Assembly: GCA_003457135.1 (NCBI GenBank)
Contig: DMSQ01000006.1
Span: 36,152 to 100,151, forward strand
Reading direction: 5' to 3'
From: Prolixibacteraceae bacterium
Lineage (GTDB): Bacteria > Bacteroidota > Bacteroidia > Bacteroidales > Prolixibacteraceae
Length of the DNA: 64,000 nt
Of the stretch, positions 52,052 to 61,124 are shown one piece after another. Below the pieces are notes generated by a model, which saw only the letters and a list, made by a program, of their open reading frames with translations, was not told where the DNA came from and did no database searches. Each line of letters begins with the position of its first letter. The stretch's first letter is position 1. The position numbers and the translations under genes were made by a program.

Positions 52052-52543
52052 ATGAAACAAATATTATTTTTATCAATCCTTTTGCTATGCAGCACATTGA
52101 CAGGTATTTCAAATGAAAAGAACGATAAGAAAATCAGGCAAAATGAAGTCCTGGTTAACAGCTTTATTGAAGCGCTCAATGCAAAGGACATGGACAAACT
52201 TACCTCTCTTTTTACTGATGATGGAACCTATGAAGAGGTTTGCAGCGGACGTTTCCATACCGGCAAAAAAGCCATAAGCGCTTACATTACGGCAACGCTG
52301 GAAGGAATTCCCGATTCGAAATTTGAACTGGTTTCAATAAGTTGCAGTGCCAATCACGCCATGTTTGAATGGATTTGGAAAGGCACCAACAGCGTTGGAT
52401 GGCCTGCTATGAATCTTCCGCCTACCAGCAAGTATCTCGAACTGAGAGGCGTATCGGTCATGGATATCGAAAATGGCAGAATATACGCCAACCGCGATTA
52501 CTGGGACTGGAACTCATTTTTAAAGGGCATCGGCGCGAAATAA
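52052..52543 (+). CDS. Secreted SnoaL-like/NTF2-fold protein
   Basis: 163 residues; signal peptide (ILFLSILLLCSTLTGIS). NTF2-like cone fold: EVLVNSFIEALNAKDMDKLTSLFTDDGTYEEV, AISAYITATLEGIPDSKFELVSI, then NHAMFEWIWKGTN and a long C-terminal strand (RGVSVMDIENGRIYANRDYWD). Many such proteins are putative ester-cyclase or steroid-isomerase-like, without assigned activity. Solitary. Confidence 0.82.
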   Translation: MKQILFLSILLLCSTLTGISNEKNDKKIRQNEVLVNSFIEALNAKDMDKLTSLFTDDGTYEEVCSGRFHTGKKAISAYITATLEGIPDSKFELVSISCSANHAMFEWIWKGTNSVGWPAMNLPPTSKYLELRGVSVMDIENGRIYANRDYWDWNSFLKGIGAK

Positions 52544-52591
52544 GGAACATTTAGTTGGATTGAAATATTTATTAACTCAAAATCATTGATC

Positions 52592-52669
52592 ATGAAAAAA
52601 ATCAAAATCCTGATTTTGAGCGTATTTGTGCTGATACTGATTCAAAAAGCAAATAGTAAAAACCAATAA
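52592..52669 (+). pseudogene. Isolated signal-peptide-like fragment
   Basis: 25 codons (MKKIKILILSVFVLILIQKA, then a few residues and a stop). It looks like the 5' end of an exported-protein gene that lost the rest. May be a remnant. Confidence 0.35.
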
Positions 52670-52838
52670 TCGGCATGAGGTTGCGGGAGCTGGATCAATT
52701 CCTTTCTGAGTGGCTTTACTGATAGCCAGAATTAAATTCAATAACCACTCTGCAGCATCCGCAATAAACTTTAAAAAAATGTAAGCTTTTACCATTCACT
52801 TGAGATTGGTTTTAATAAACCATTACGCCATAATAATG

Positions 52839-53015
52839 GTTGGTTTTGTGACTTATAAAGAATTGATTGCCGAAAATTACAATGTCTTGTCCCAAAATTC
52901 TTTCTGGGTTCGGGAAACCAGAAACTCGAATGCTGAGGTTGATTATTTGCTTTCAAATGCCGGGCGCTTCATCTCCATTAAAGTAAAATCGGGCGCTGAA
53001 AGTATTATCTGGTAA
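52839..53015 (+). pseudogene. C-terminal remnant of a DUF4143-type AAA ATPase gene
   Basis: Reads TYKELIAENYNVLSQNSFWV, then RETRNSNAEVDYLLSNAGRF and ISIKVKSGAES, the conserved C-terminal PD-(D/E)XK-like block of DUF4143 ATPases. Upstream ATPase sequence is missing and the frame stops before the end of the domain. Confidence 0.75.
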
Positions 53016-53148
53016 CACAATTAAAGCAGATCATCGAAAAATATGATGAACTTATAAACTGCTTGCTTGTTTGATGAAAATTGATAAATCTTGATTATTA
53101 TTGTTGATTGGCTGACCAATTGAAAGTCCATACTATATACCTGAAGTT

Positions 53149-55278
53149 ATGAGAAACACATCTCTTTTATTGATCCTGATTTTTTCTGCTATGAGTTTAA
53201 ATGCACAATTTCAAAAGTCAACTGCTCCGGTTGCCGAAAAAAAAGAACACTGGCGTACCTTGCACGATGATAAGGTATTAGACGAATATTACTGGATGTA
53301 CGATTATTTTGGCAAAGGTCCGGACAGTACCAACGTAGTGAACTATCTGACAGCCGAAAACAGTTATCTGGATGCCGTGATGAGCAATACTAAAACATTT
53401 CAGGAGAATTTGTTTGCCGAAATGAAGGGACGGATTAAAGAAAAAGACGAGAGTGTACCGGTGTTTAAAAACGGTTATTTCTACTATACCCGGACAGAAG
53501 ATGGCAAACAATACTATAAATATTGCAGGAAAAAAGGAACTCTGGATGCTTCGGAAGAAATTTTGCTTGATGTGGACTGGATGGCAGAAGGACATTCTTA
53601 TTATTCGGCTACCGGGTTTGATGTTAGCGAAGACAATAAACTGCTGGCTTTCGGGGTTGATCTGGTGAGCAGAAGACAGTATTCCATTCACATTAAAAAT
53701 CTGGAAACGGGTGAAATCCTGAAAGATGCCATTCAAAATACAGAAGGTGATCCTTGTTGGGCAAATGATAACAAAACAATCTTTTATACCTCGAAAAATC
53801 CGGTAACACTTTTATCTGAAAAAATACAACGGCACACACTCGGTACCGATACTGCAACAGATGTTCTGGTGTATGAAGAAAAAGACAAGAGCAATTATAT
53901 TGGCGTTGGAAAAAGCAAAAATAACAAATACATTTTCATTGTCTCGCAGGCAACCATGTCTTCGGAATACCGGATGATTGACGCAGCCAAACCGAATGAC
54001 GCGTTTAAAGTATTCCAGCCCCGGATGAAAGATGTTTTATACAGTGTAATTCCTCTGGCCGACAAATTTTTAATTCGTACCAATAAAGATGGTGCGAAGA
54101 ATTTCAAACTAATGGAATGTCCGTTGGAAAAAACAGAGGTTGCCAATTGGAAAGAAGTGATACCGGTACGTAACGATGTTTTGTTTCAGGGTGTGGAAGA
54201 ATTTAAAGATTTTCTCGTGATCAACGAACGGAAAGATGGCCTGGTTAAATTACGGATATGGAGCCTGAAAGATAATACGGAACATTACCTCGATTTTGGC
54301 GAACCTGCCTATTCGGCAAACTTTGGCGCCAATCCTGAATACAATAGCAGTATTTTGCGATACGGTTATACATCCCTGACTACTCCATCTTCGATCTTCG
54401 ATTATAACCTGACTACCAGGGTTAAAACTTTGAAGAAACAACAGGAAGTGCTTGGAGGCTATAATTCTGCTGATTATATAACTGAACGATTGTCGGCTAC
54501 CGCAAAAGATGGTACTAAAGTTCCCATTTCGCTGGTGTATAAAAAAGGCTTTACAAAAGATGGCAATGCTCCATTATTGCTTTATGGTTATGGAAGCTAT
54601 GGCGCCAGCATGGATGCCAGTTTTAGCAGCGCACGTTTAAGTTTGCTGAACCGGGGTTTTGTGTATGCCATTGCCCATATCCGCGGAGGCCAGGAAATGG
54701 GACGCCAGTGGTACGAAGATGGCAAGCTGATGAAAAAGATCAACACTTTTAACGACTTTATTGACTGTGGAAAGTTTCTGGAGGCCGAAAAATATACTTC
54801 TGCAAAACATTTGTATGCCATGGGCGGCAGTGCGGGCGGTTTGCTGATGGGCGCAATTGTAAACATGGCTCCTGAAATGTGGAATGGCATTGTTGCCCAG
54901 GTTCCCTTTGTTGACGTGGTGAATACCATGCTGGATGAAAGTATCCCGCTTACCACCAATGAATTTGATGAATGGGGCAACCCAAAAAACAAGGATGCCT
55001 ATTTCTACATGAAAAGCTACAGCCCTTATGAAAATATTGAAAAGAAAAACTATCCGAATATTCTCGTCACAACTGGATTGCACGATAGCCAGGTGCAATA
55101 TTTCGAACCTGCCAAATGGGTTGCCCGGCTACGGGCGATGAAAACTGATAATAATGTCCTGCTTCTTCATACCAACATGGATTATGGTCATGGCGGGGCA
55201 AGTGGACGTTTCGATTATCTGAAAGATGTTGCGTTGAATTATGTGTTCTTGTTTACCTTGGAGGGAATATCCAAATAG
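53149..55278 (+). CDS. Prolyl oligopeptidase family (S9A) peptidase
   Basis: 709 residues, signal peptide (LLLILIFSAMSLNAQ), so periplasmic or exported. N-terminal seven-bladed propeller (about 75-420), then alpha/beta hydrolase. Catalytic triad: Ser561 in AMGGSAGGLLMGA, Asp646 in TTGLHDSQVQYFEPAK, His681 in MDYGHGGASGR. The block DEYYWMYDYFGKGPD and FVYAIAHIRGGQEMGRQWYEDG match oligopeptidase B/PtrB. Cleaves short peptides. Solitary gene, downstream of the DUF4143 remnant. Confidence 0.94.
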   Translation: MRNTSLLLILIFSAMSLNAQFQKSTAPVAEKKEHWRTLHDDKVLDEYYWMYDYFGKGPDSTNVVNYLTAENSYLDAVMSNTKTFQENLFAEMKGRIKEKDESVPVFKNGYFYYTRTEDGKQYYKYCRKKGTLDASEEILLDVDWMAEGHSYYSATGFDVSEDNKLLAFGVDLVSRRQYSIHIKNLETGEILKDAIQNTEGDPCWANDNKTIFYTSKNPVTLLSEKIQRHTLGTDTATDVLVYEEKDKSNYIGVGKSKNNKYIFIVSQATMSSEYRMIDAAKPNDAFKVFQPRMKDVLYSVIPLADKFLIRTNKDGAKNFKLMECPLEKTEVANWKEVIPVRNDVLFQGVEEFKDFLVINERKDGLVKLRIWSLKDNTEHYLDFGEPAYSANFGANPEYNSSILRYGYTSLTTPSSIFDYNLTTRVKTLKKQQEVLGGYNSADYITERLSATAKDGTKVPISLVYKKGFTKDGNAPLLLYGYGSYGASMDASFSSARLSLLNRGFVYAIAHIRGGQEMGRQWYEDGKLMKKINTFNDFIDCGKFLEAEKYTSAKHLYAMGGSAGGLLMGAIVNMAPEMWNGIVAQVPFVDVVNTMLDESIPLTTNEFDEWGNPKNKDAYFYMKSYSPYENIEKKNYPNILVTTGLHDSQVQYFEPAKWVARLRAMKTDNNVLLLHTNMDYGHGGASGRFDYLKDVALNYVFLFTLEGISK

Positions 55279-55325
55279 ATTTGTGTTTTCAGGATACAAT
55301 AGTGTAATGAAAAGGATAGTCGAAA

Positions 55326-56666
55326 TTAAGATTGCTTGTTAAGCCTTTTTTCCAACTGAGTTCTGCGGTACAATAAAAATACAAAAATCAGGCTGATCAT
55401 AAAAAAAACGGCAATGGCGAGCACCGAATAACGCATACTTCCGGTAATTGCCTCGATTACTCCAAAGCTAAAGGTACCAGCTACGGTTGCCAGTTTCTCC
55501 ATGACATCGTAAAAACTGAAGTAGGAAGTGTGGTCGGTGGTACTGTCCGGAAGCATTTTTGAGTAGGTGCTTCGGGCCAGCGATTGAGAACCTCCCATAA
55601 TGATACCAATAATGACCGCCGCTGTTACAAACTGCATGGTGGATGTAATGAAGCCAGCCCCAATACAAACCAGTGTCCATGCAACGATGGTAATCATCAG
55701 TGCGCGCAGGTTCCCTATTTTTCCCGAAATCCGTGCAAACATCCATGCCCCAAGCATTCCAACCAATTGAATGGCCAGAACGGTAGGTATAAGCACATCA
55801 TCGGTAAGGCCCATTTGCTTTTTCCCGTATAAAACCGCCATAAACATGGTAGTCAGTACACCCATCATGAGAAAGAAAAATCCGGCCAGGTACATACTCA
55901 ATTTATATGATTTTCTGACCTGGTTGAAAACTGCCTGCAATTCTTTGTAACCGTTTGTAATTACTGAAGCTTTTTTCATCCTTTTCCGGAAAGTGTATTT
56001 AGGTAACCTGCTGAAGGTGATTTGCGAAAATGCTATCCACCAGACAAAAACAGTCAGAAACGAGATACGTGCAGGTAAAGAACTGTCGGCAGCCATACCG
56101 AATAAGCCAGGTTTCATGATCATGGTCAGGTTAAAAAGCAGTAAAACAACCCCTCCCAGATAACCCATCGAATACCCACGGGCGCTGATACGGTCCTGAT
56201 CTTCAGGCTCTGCAATGACAGGCAGGAAGGAATTATAAAAAACTAAACTTCCGCCGTAACCCAGGGTACCCAATCCAAAGGCAATTACACCCAGTTCGAT
56301 ATGGTTTTTGTCGAAGAAAAATAAAGCGCCGCAGGCTGTTGCACCAATCAGGGTAAAAGCGCGCATAAAACCTTTTCTGCGCCCGGTATAATCGGCCATG
56401 GATGAAAACAAGGGCGATCCGATGGCTACCAACAGATAGGCGACAGCTATCGCCCAGGAGTATAGCACGGAATTGATTACATGCACACCGAAAAAAGAGA
56501 CCATAAAATCGTCGCCGGTGTGGGTCATAGCCTCATAATAGGCAGGGAAAATTGCTGAAGCAATGGTAAGCTGATAGACAGAGTTGGCCCAGTCGTACAT
56601 AACCCAGCCACGTATAACACGCTTATCACCTTTAATAATTACTTGAACTTCTTTATTTTCAATCAT
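55326..56666 (-). CDS. MFS transporter, UMF1/Atg22-like
   Basis: 446 residues, about 12 membrane helices. The N-terminus RGWVMYDWANSVYQLTIASA is typical of the UMF1 family (Atg22-like). Also GRRKGFMRAFTLIGA and the GGSQSLARSTYSKMLPD loop near 370. Bacterial members are often annotated as permeases without a known substrate; fungal Atg22 exports amino acids from the vacuole. The gene converges on the S9 peptidase gene. Confidence 0.9.
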   Translation of the reverse strand: MIENKEVQVIIKGDKRVIRGWVMYDWANSVYQLTIASAIFPAYYEAMTHTGDDFMVSFFGVHVINSVLYSWAIAVAYLLVAIGSPLFSSMADYTGRRKGFMRAFTLIGATACGALFFFDKNHIELGVIAFGLGTLGYGGSLVFYNSFLPVIAEPEDQDRISARGYSMGYLGGVVLLLFNLTMIMKPGLFGMAADSSLPARISFLTVFVWWIAFSQITFSRLPKYTFRKRMKKASVITNGYKELQAVFNQVRKSYKLSMYLAGFFFLMMGVLTTMFMAVLYGKKQMGLTDDVLIPTVLAIQLVGMLGAWMFARISGKIGNLRALMITIVAWTLVCIGAGFITSTMQFVTAAVIIGIIMGGSQSLARSTYSKMLPDSTTDHTSYFSFYDVMEKLATVAGTFSFGVIEAITGSMRYSVLAIAVFFMISLIFVFLLYRRTQLEKRLNKQS

Positions 56667-56934
56667 TCCAGAGTTCTTAAAAGTTAGTATTGATTCTTCA
56701 GTAAGAATTGTGCTGAATAAAATTAATAAAGGGGATAGATATTCCCCAATTTTTAATAATCAATAATATATAAATTCTGAAAATTTCCTCATAACAATAT
56801 TAAACAAAGTTTTTCGAGTTTATCAGTTGAAGGTTTAAATTGGCTTATCTTTTTTAAAGTATGCTTGGAACGCCTATTTTATTATTTTTGAAGAATACAT
56901 TTTCGACAGCATATCCAAACCTAGAAACTATACC

Positions 56935-58890
56935 ATGAAACTGTTTCAAACTGCGCTTGAAGTCATTATTCTGACTGCATCGCTGAACTTTCCGGCACAA
57001 AGTCAATCTGCTTCCAACGATTATCCTATTCGTCCTGTTCCATTCACTTCAGTAAAAGTGACCGATGCTTTCTGGGCTCCGCGCATCAAACTGAACCACG
57101 ATATAACCATTCCGATCGCACTGAAACAATGCTACATTACCGGAAGAGTTGACAATTTTAAGGTTGCCGGTGGTTTGCAGAAAGGGAAATTCTGCACCGA
57201 ATACCCGTTTGATGATACCGATATTTATAAAATTATTGAAGGTGCAAGCTATTCGCTGCAAACAACTCCCGATCCGAATCTGGAAGCCAGGCTCGATACG
57301 CTGATTGGTTATGTTGGCAAGGCACAGGAACCAGATGGATATCTCTATACTTCGCGCACCATTGATCCGGCACATCCGCATAAATGGTCGGGCGCCGAAC
57401 GCTGGGAGATGGAGTCGGACCTGAGCCATGAATTGTACAACAGCGGGCATTTGTTCGAAGCAGCCGTGGCACACTTTCAGGCAACAGGCAAACGATCGTT
57501 TCTTGATATTGCCATTAAAAATGCCGATTTGCTGGTGAAAACCTTTGGTCCAGGCAAACTCATGCGGTCGCCCGGTCATCAGGTTGTTGAGATGGGATTG
57601 GTTAAAATGTACCGGGTCACCGGAAAAAAGGAATACCTCGATCTGGCCGGATTTTTCATTGATAGCCGCGGCCAAAACTCGCCGCATTCAAGGGGCGAAT
57701 ATTCGCAGGACCATATTCCGGTAATTAAGCAGACCGAAGCCGTCGGCCATGCTGTGCGTGCAACTTACTTATACTCCGGAATGGCCGATGTGGCAGCCAT
57801 GACCGGTGATGTGAATTACGTTCATGCGATTGATAAAATATGGGAGGACCTGGTAAATTATAAAATCTATATCACCGGAGGAATCGGCGCGCAAGCCGGA
57901 CACGAGGGTTTTGGCCCAAAATACGATCTGCCAAACATGACCGCCTATAACGAAACCTGTGCTTCAATTGGTGAAATATACTGGAACTACAGGCTTTTTC
58001 TGCTTCACGGCGATTCGAAGTATTTCGATGTGTTGGAGCAAATCCTTTACAATGGGATGATTTCAGGTGTATCGCAAACCGGCGACCGGTTTTTTTATCC
58101 CAATCCGCTCGAATCGAAGGGACAACATTCGCGAAGCGAGTGGTTTGGCTGTGCCTGCTGCCCCAGCAACGTGTGCCGGTTTATTCCTTCGGTTCCGGGG
58201 TACATTTACGGACAGACCGATACACGCTTGTATGTGAACTTGTTCGTCCAGAGCAAAGCCAATATTGAGATGGCAGGCGGAAAGCTGGAAATAGAACAAA
58301 CGACCAAGTATCCCTGGGAAGGCGAAGTAAAATTCAGTATTAATCCTGAAAGTGTGAAGTCATTTGAATTGGCGCTGCGCATTCCGGCCTGGTTGACAGA
58401 CAAACCATTGCCCGGAAATTTGTATCGTTTTTTTGATTCGCCTGAAAAGAAATTTAACCTGAAGCTGAATGGGAAACCTGCCAATTACAAGCTCGAAAAT
58501 GGTTATGCCGTGATCGGCAATCAGTGGAAAAAAGGGGATGTGGTGACACTTTCAATGCCTCTGGAAGTCCGTCGTGTGGTTGCAAACGAGAAGCTGGTGG
58601 CCGACAACAACAAAGTTGCCCTGATGCGTGGTCCGGTGGTGTATTGTGCCGAATGGCCCGATTATCCCGATAAGCATGTGCTGAATCTGGTTTTGGATAA
58701 CAATGTGCCGTTGAAATCAGAATATCATCCTGAAATGTTGGGTGGCGTGGTTGTCCTGAATGGTGAAGCACAGAAACAGGAAACTTCAGGAAAAACGGAA
58801 AAGGTCAAATTCACCGCTATCCCTTATTATTCATGGGCCAACCGGGGCCCCGGCGAAATGGAAGTTTGGCTGGACAATAATGGCAAATGA
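56935..58890 (+). CDS. Beta-L-arabinofuranosidase, GH127
   Basis: 651 residues; signal peptide (ALEVIILTASLNFPAQSQ). GH127 fold: WAPRIKLNHDITIPIALKQC, CTEYPFDDTDIYKIIEGASY, LDTLIGYVGKAQEPDGYLYT and, at the active site, Glu340-Thr-Cys342 (YNETCASIGEIYW) and Cys408-Cys409 in GCACCPSNVCRF, which correspond to the zinc-bound cysteine nucleophile set of HypBA1. Acts on beta-L-arabinofuranosyl residues, e.g. of plant hydroxyproline glycoproteins or pectic side chains. GH31 lies downstream. Confidence 0.93.
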   Translation: MKLFQTALEVIILTASLNFPAQSQSASNDYPIRPVPFTSVKVTDAFWAPRIKLNHDITIPIALKQCYITGRVDNFKVAGGLQKGKFCTEYPFDDTDIYKIIEGASYSLQTTPDPNLEARLDTLIGYVGKAQEPDGYLYTSRTIDPAHPHKWSGAERWEMESDLSHELYNSGHLFEAAVAHFQATGKRSFLDIAIKNADLLVKTFGPGKLMRSPGHQVVEMGLVKMYRVTGKKEYLDLAGFFIDSRGQNSPHSRGEYSQDHIPVIKQTEAVGHAVRATYLYSGMADVAAMTGDVNYVHAIDKIWEDLVNYKIYITGGIGAQAGHEGFGPKYDLPNMTAYNETCASIGEIYWNYRLFLLHGDSKYFDVLEQILYNGMISGVSQTGDRFFYPNPLESKGQHSRSEWFGCACCPSNVCRFIPSVPGYIYGQTDTRLYVNLFVQSKANIEMAGGKLEIEQTTKYPWEGEVKFSINPESVKSFELALRIPAWLTDKPLPGNLYRFFDSPEKKFNLKLNGKPANYKLENGYAVIGNQWKKGDVVTLSMPLEVRRVVANEKLVADNNKVALMRGPVVYCAEWPDYPDKHVLNLVLDNNVPLKSEYHPEMLGGVVVLNGEAQKQETSGKTEKVKFTAIPYYSWANRGPGEMEVWLDNNGK

Positions 58891-59106
58891 CAGCTTTCGT
58901 TGGGAATATTCTTTTCCAAGACATTTGGATGTTGTATGTCATTAACCTGACAAAGTACAATCCCTGAACTTTCAGGATAGAATGCAAGACTTTTATTGTC
59001 TGTCCATTATTTTCCTATTTTTAAAACCAAGAATGCAGACCTACTATCTTTTTTATATTAGTGAAAAAGCGAAATAATTTTTAATTTTGAGAATCAATAA
59101 AATAAA

Positions 59107-60255
59107 ATGAAAGAAAATATCAACATAGCGGTAAATCATGATGTCCTTAAATGGGCTAGAAATGCTCTTGCATTAAACCTAAAAAGTGCTGCTGAAAAAG
59201 CTAGTTTATCTACAAAACGTTTAACTCAATTGGAAGAGGGCGAAAAACCGCCAACTTTAGATGAACTTAAGGAACTTTCAAAAGTTTATAAAAGAACCAT
59301 TGCAACCTTATTACTTACCAAACCACCAAAGGAAAAGCCACTCCCAACTGACCGAAGAACCATTGAATCAAAAGATATAGGGTTCTTTCACGAAAAAACT
59401 ATTTTGGCTATCCGTAAGGCCAGAGCGCTTGTTGTTTCATTAGTTGAATTAAAACAAGATGCTGGAATTGCCATTCCTAAATTCCAATACAAAGCTTCTA
59501 TCGAAGAAGATGCTAGATCAATAGCAAATAAATTTCGGAAGGAATTAAATTTAGACGAGATAAGGCAATTTGAGAACATCAATTTTGCTTTAGAAGCATA
59601 CATTGAAAAAGTAGAATCGTTAGGGGTTGCAGTTTTTCAATTGAGTTTAACTCAAGACCAATTGAGAGGTTTCTCTTTGGTTGATGAGTTTGTGCCAATA
59701 ATCGGTATAAAAGGAGGTGGAGAACAGGCTACAGCAAAAATATTCACAATATTTCATGAATTCGGCCACATACTTTTAAATGACGGTGGTTTATGTGATT
59801 TATCGGAAAAAACCAATCAACAAATTGAAAAATGGTGTAACGCTTTTGCTGCTGAAATGCTAATTCCAACTTTTGAGCTATTAAAAATGAATAGAGTAAT
59901 AGAACAAAAAACAACTGGGGAAAAGATTTGGGCAAAAAAAGATTTGATTGAATTGGGTAATCATTTTCATGTTGGCCCATTGGCTATTTTAAGAAGTTTG
60001 TTAGAAAACGACCTTACAACGTCTGCGTTTTACAATGACAGGCATAAAGCCTGGAATAAACCATCATTCGGCAGATCAAAAATACATGAAGGAAGAAATC
60101 CTGCAAAAGAAACAATTAAAGAAAAGGGCAAAACATATATTTCTTTGGCATTTTCAGCATTTGACCAAAATAGAATTGACCTTAAAGACCTGTCTGACTT
60201 CCTGGGAGTAAGGCTTGTAAATATTTCAAAAACACGTCAATTGCTAAATTCCTAA
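59107..60255 (+). CDS. HTH-ImmA/IrrE zinc peptidase (antitoxin-type half of a TA pair)
   Basis: 382 residues. N-terminal XRE-type HTH (about 10-70: LKSAAEKASLSTKRLTQLEEGEKPP); C-terminal zinc peptidase with HEFGH at 217-221 and Glu250 in AAEMLIPTFELL, the COG2856/ImmA-IrrE pattern. The downstream DUF4411 gene starts 2 bases after the stop, so they form an operon. Predicted to regulate the pair and to cleave or neutralise the partner. TAATTTTG at 59082-59089 is a possible promoter element. Composition is more AT-rich than the GH genes around it. Confidence 0.9.
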   Translation: MKENINIAVNHDVLKWARNALALNLKSAAEKASLSTKRLTQLEEGEKPPTLDELKELSKVYKRTIATLLLTKPPKEKPLPTDRRTIESKDIGFFHEKTILAIRKARALVVSLVELKQDAGIAIPKFQYKASIEEDARSIANKFRKELNLDEIRQFENINFALEAYIEKVESLGVAVFQLSLTQDQLRGFSLVDEFVPIIGIKGGGEQATAKIFTIFHEFGHILLNDGGLCDLSEKTNQQIEKWCNAFAAEMLIPTFELLKMNRVIEQKTTGEKIWAKKDLIELGNHFHVGPLAILRSLLENDLTTSAFYNDRHKAWNKPSFGRSKIHEGRNPAKETIKEKGKTYISLAFSAFDQNRIDLKDLSDFLGVRLVNISKTRQLLNS

Positions 60256-60257
60256 AT

Positions 60258-60782
60258 ATGCGATTAGACTTCAACCAAGGAAATATAGTATATGTGATTG
60301 ATGCGAGTGGTTTAATAAAACTCGAATCAAATTTTAAATATGACAACCCTGTATTCATTGCAATTTGGGAAGAAATTGAAGAATTAATTGAACAAGACCG
60401 TTTCAAAACAATTGATTTTGTTGAAGACGAAATAAATAGCTACCAAGGCAAACAAGATTTTTTACAGAAATGGGTAAAGAAGTGGAAAAGGCTTTTAGTC
60501 GTTCCTACAGATGCTGCTAGTTTCAACGCAGCTATACCAATAATAAATGATGAGTATAAATCGGGTTTTTTTGATGCGAAAAAACAAGCAGAGGGGAAAG
60601 AAGAAGCCGATCCTTATCTGATTGCCTATTGCAAAACGCATAATTGTGTTTTGATAACCAATGAAAGCAAAGATAAACCAAACAAAATTCCAGGCGTTTC
60701 AGCAAAAAATGGTGTGAAGTGTATTGATATTTTTGATTTTTTAATTGAACGAGAATTAAAAATGGAAAGAAAGAAGAAATAG
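60258..60782 (+). CDS. DUF4411 PIN-like protein (toxin half of the TA pair)
   Basis: 174 residues. PIN-like acidic set: Asp15 in VYVIDASGLIKLE, Glu and Asp in DFVEDEINSY, EEADPYLIAYCKTHNCVLITNE, ending in a VKCIDIFDFL strand. DUF4411 proteins are commonly coupled with ImmA/IrrE-type genes and are predicted RNases. Two-base gap after the 59107 gene. Confidence 0.85.
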   Translation: MRLDFNQGNIVYVIDASGLIKLESNFKYDNPVFIAIWEEIEELIEQDRFKTIDFVEDEINSYQGKQDFLQKWVKKWKRLLVVPTDAASFNAAIPIINDEYKSGFFDAKKQAEGKEEADPYLIAYCKTHNCVLITNESKDKPNKIPGVSAKNGVKCIDIFDFLIERELKMERKKK

Positions 60783-60804
60783 CCATAACTAAGGAAAAAG
60801 GTCA

Positions 60805-61045
60805 CTATTCAGCCGCAGGTAATATAGCAACTAATCGTGTGACTTCGTAAGGGTTTTGTTGATTTTTGATAGCAGTATCAATCACTGATCGGATTACAGC
60901 ATAGTTTTCAGAGCCTGTTGGTGATTTGAAAAAGCCACTTACTTTGAGTTTGACCTTGAAATTTCGAATAGCTCTTTCGGAAGCATTGTTGTCTGGCAGT
61001 ATCCGTTGGTCGTCCAAAAATGCAAAAACTACATTTGCAACTTAC
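60805..61045 (-). pseudogene. IS66 family transposase C-terminal fragment
   Basis: Reads ILPDNNASERAIRNFKVKLK, then VSGFFKSPTGSENYAVIRSV and IDTAIKNQQNPYEV, the C-terminal block of IS66-type transposases. The 5' and main catalytic parts are absent. Lies between the TA pair and GH31. Confidence 0.88.
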
Positions 61046-61124
61046 ATAAGTCAACGCAAAACATTCAAAGAACGAAAATGTCAAATTGTGTTTCAAAACT
61101 TAAACCATCTAAAACAAATATACC

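Noticed and set aside
52583..52795. Minus-strand 70-residue ORF resembling a small hydrophobic peptide
   Set aside because: No family or leader; it overlaps the signal-peptide remnant on the other strand.
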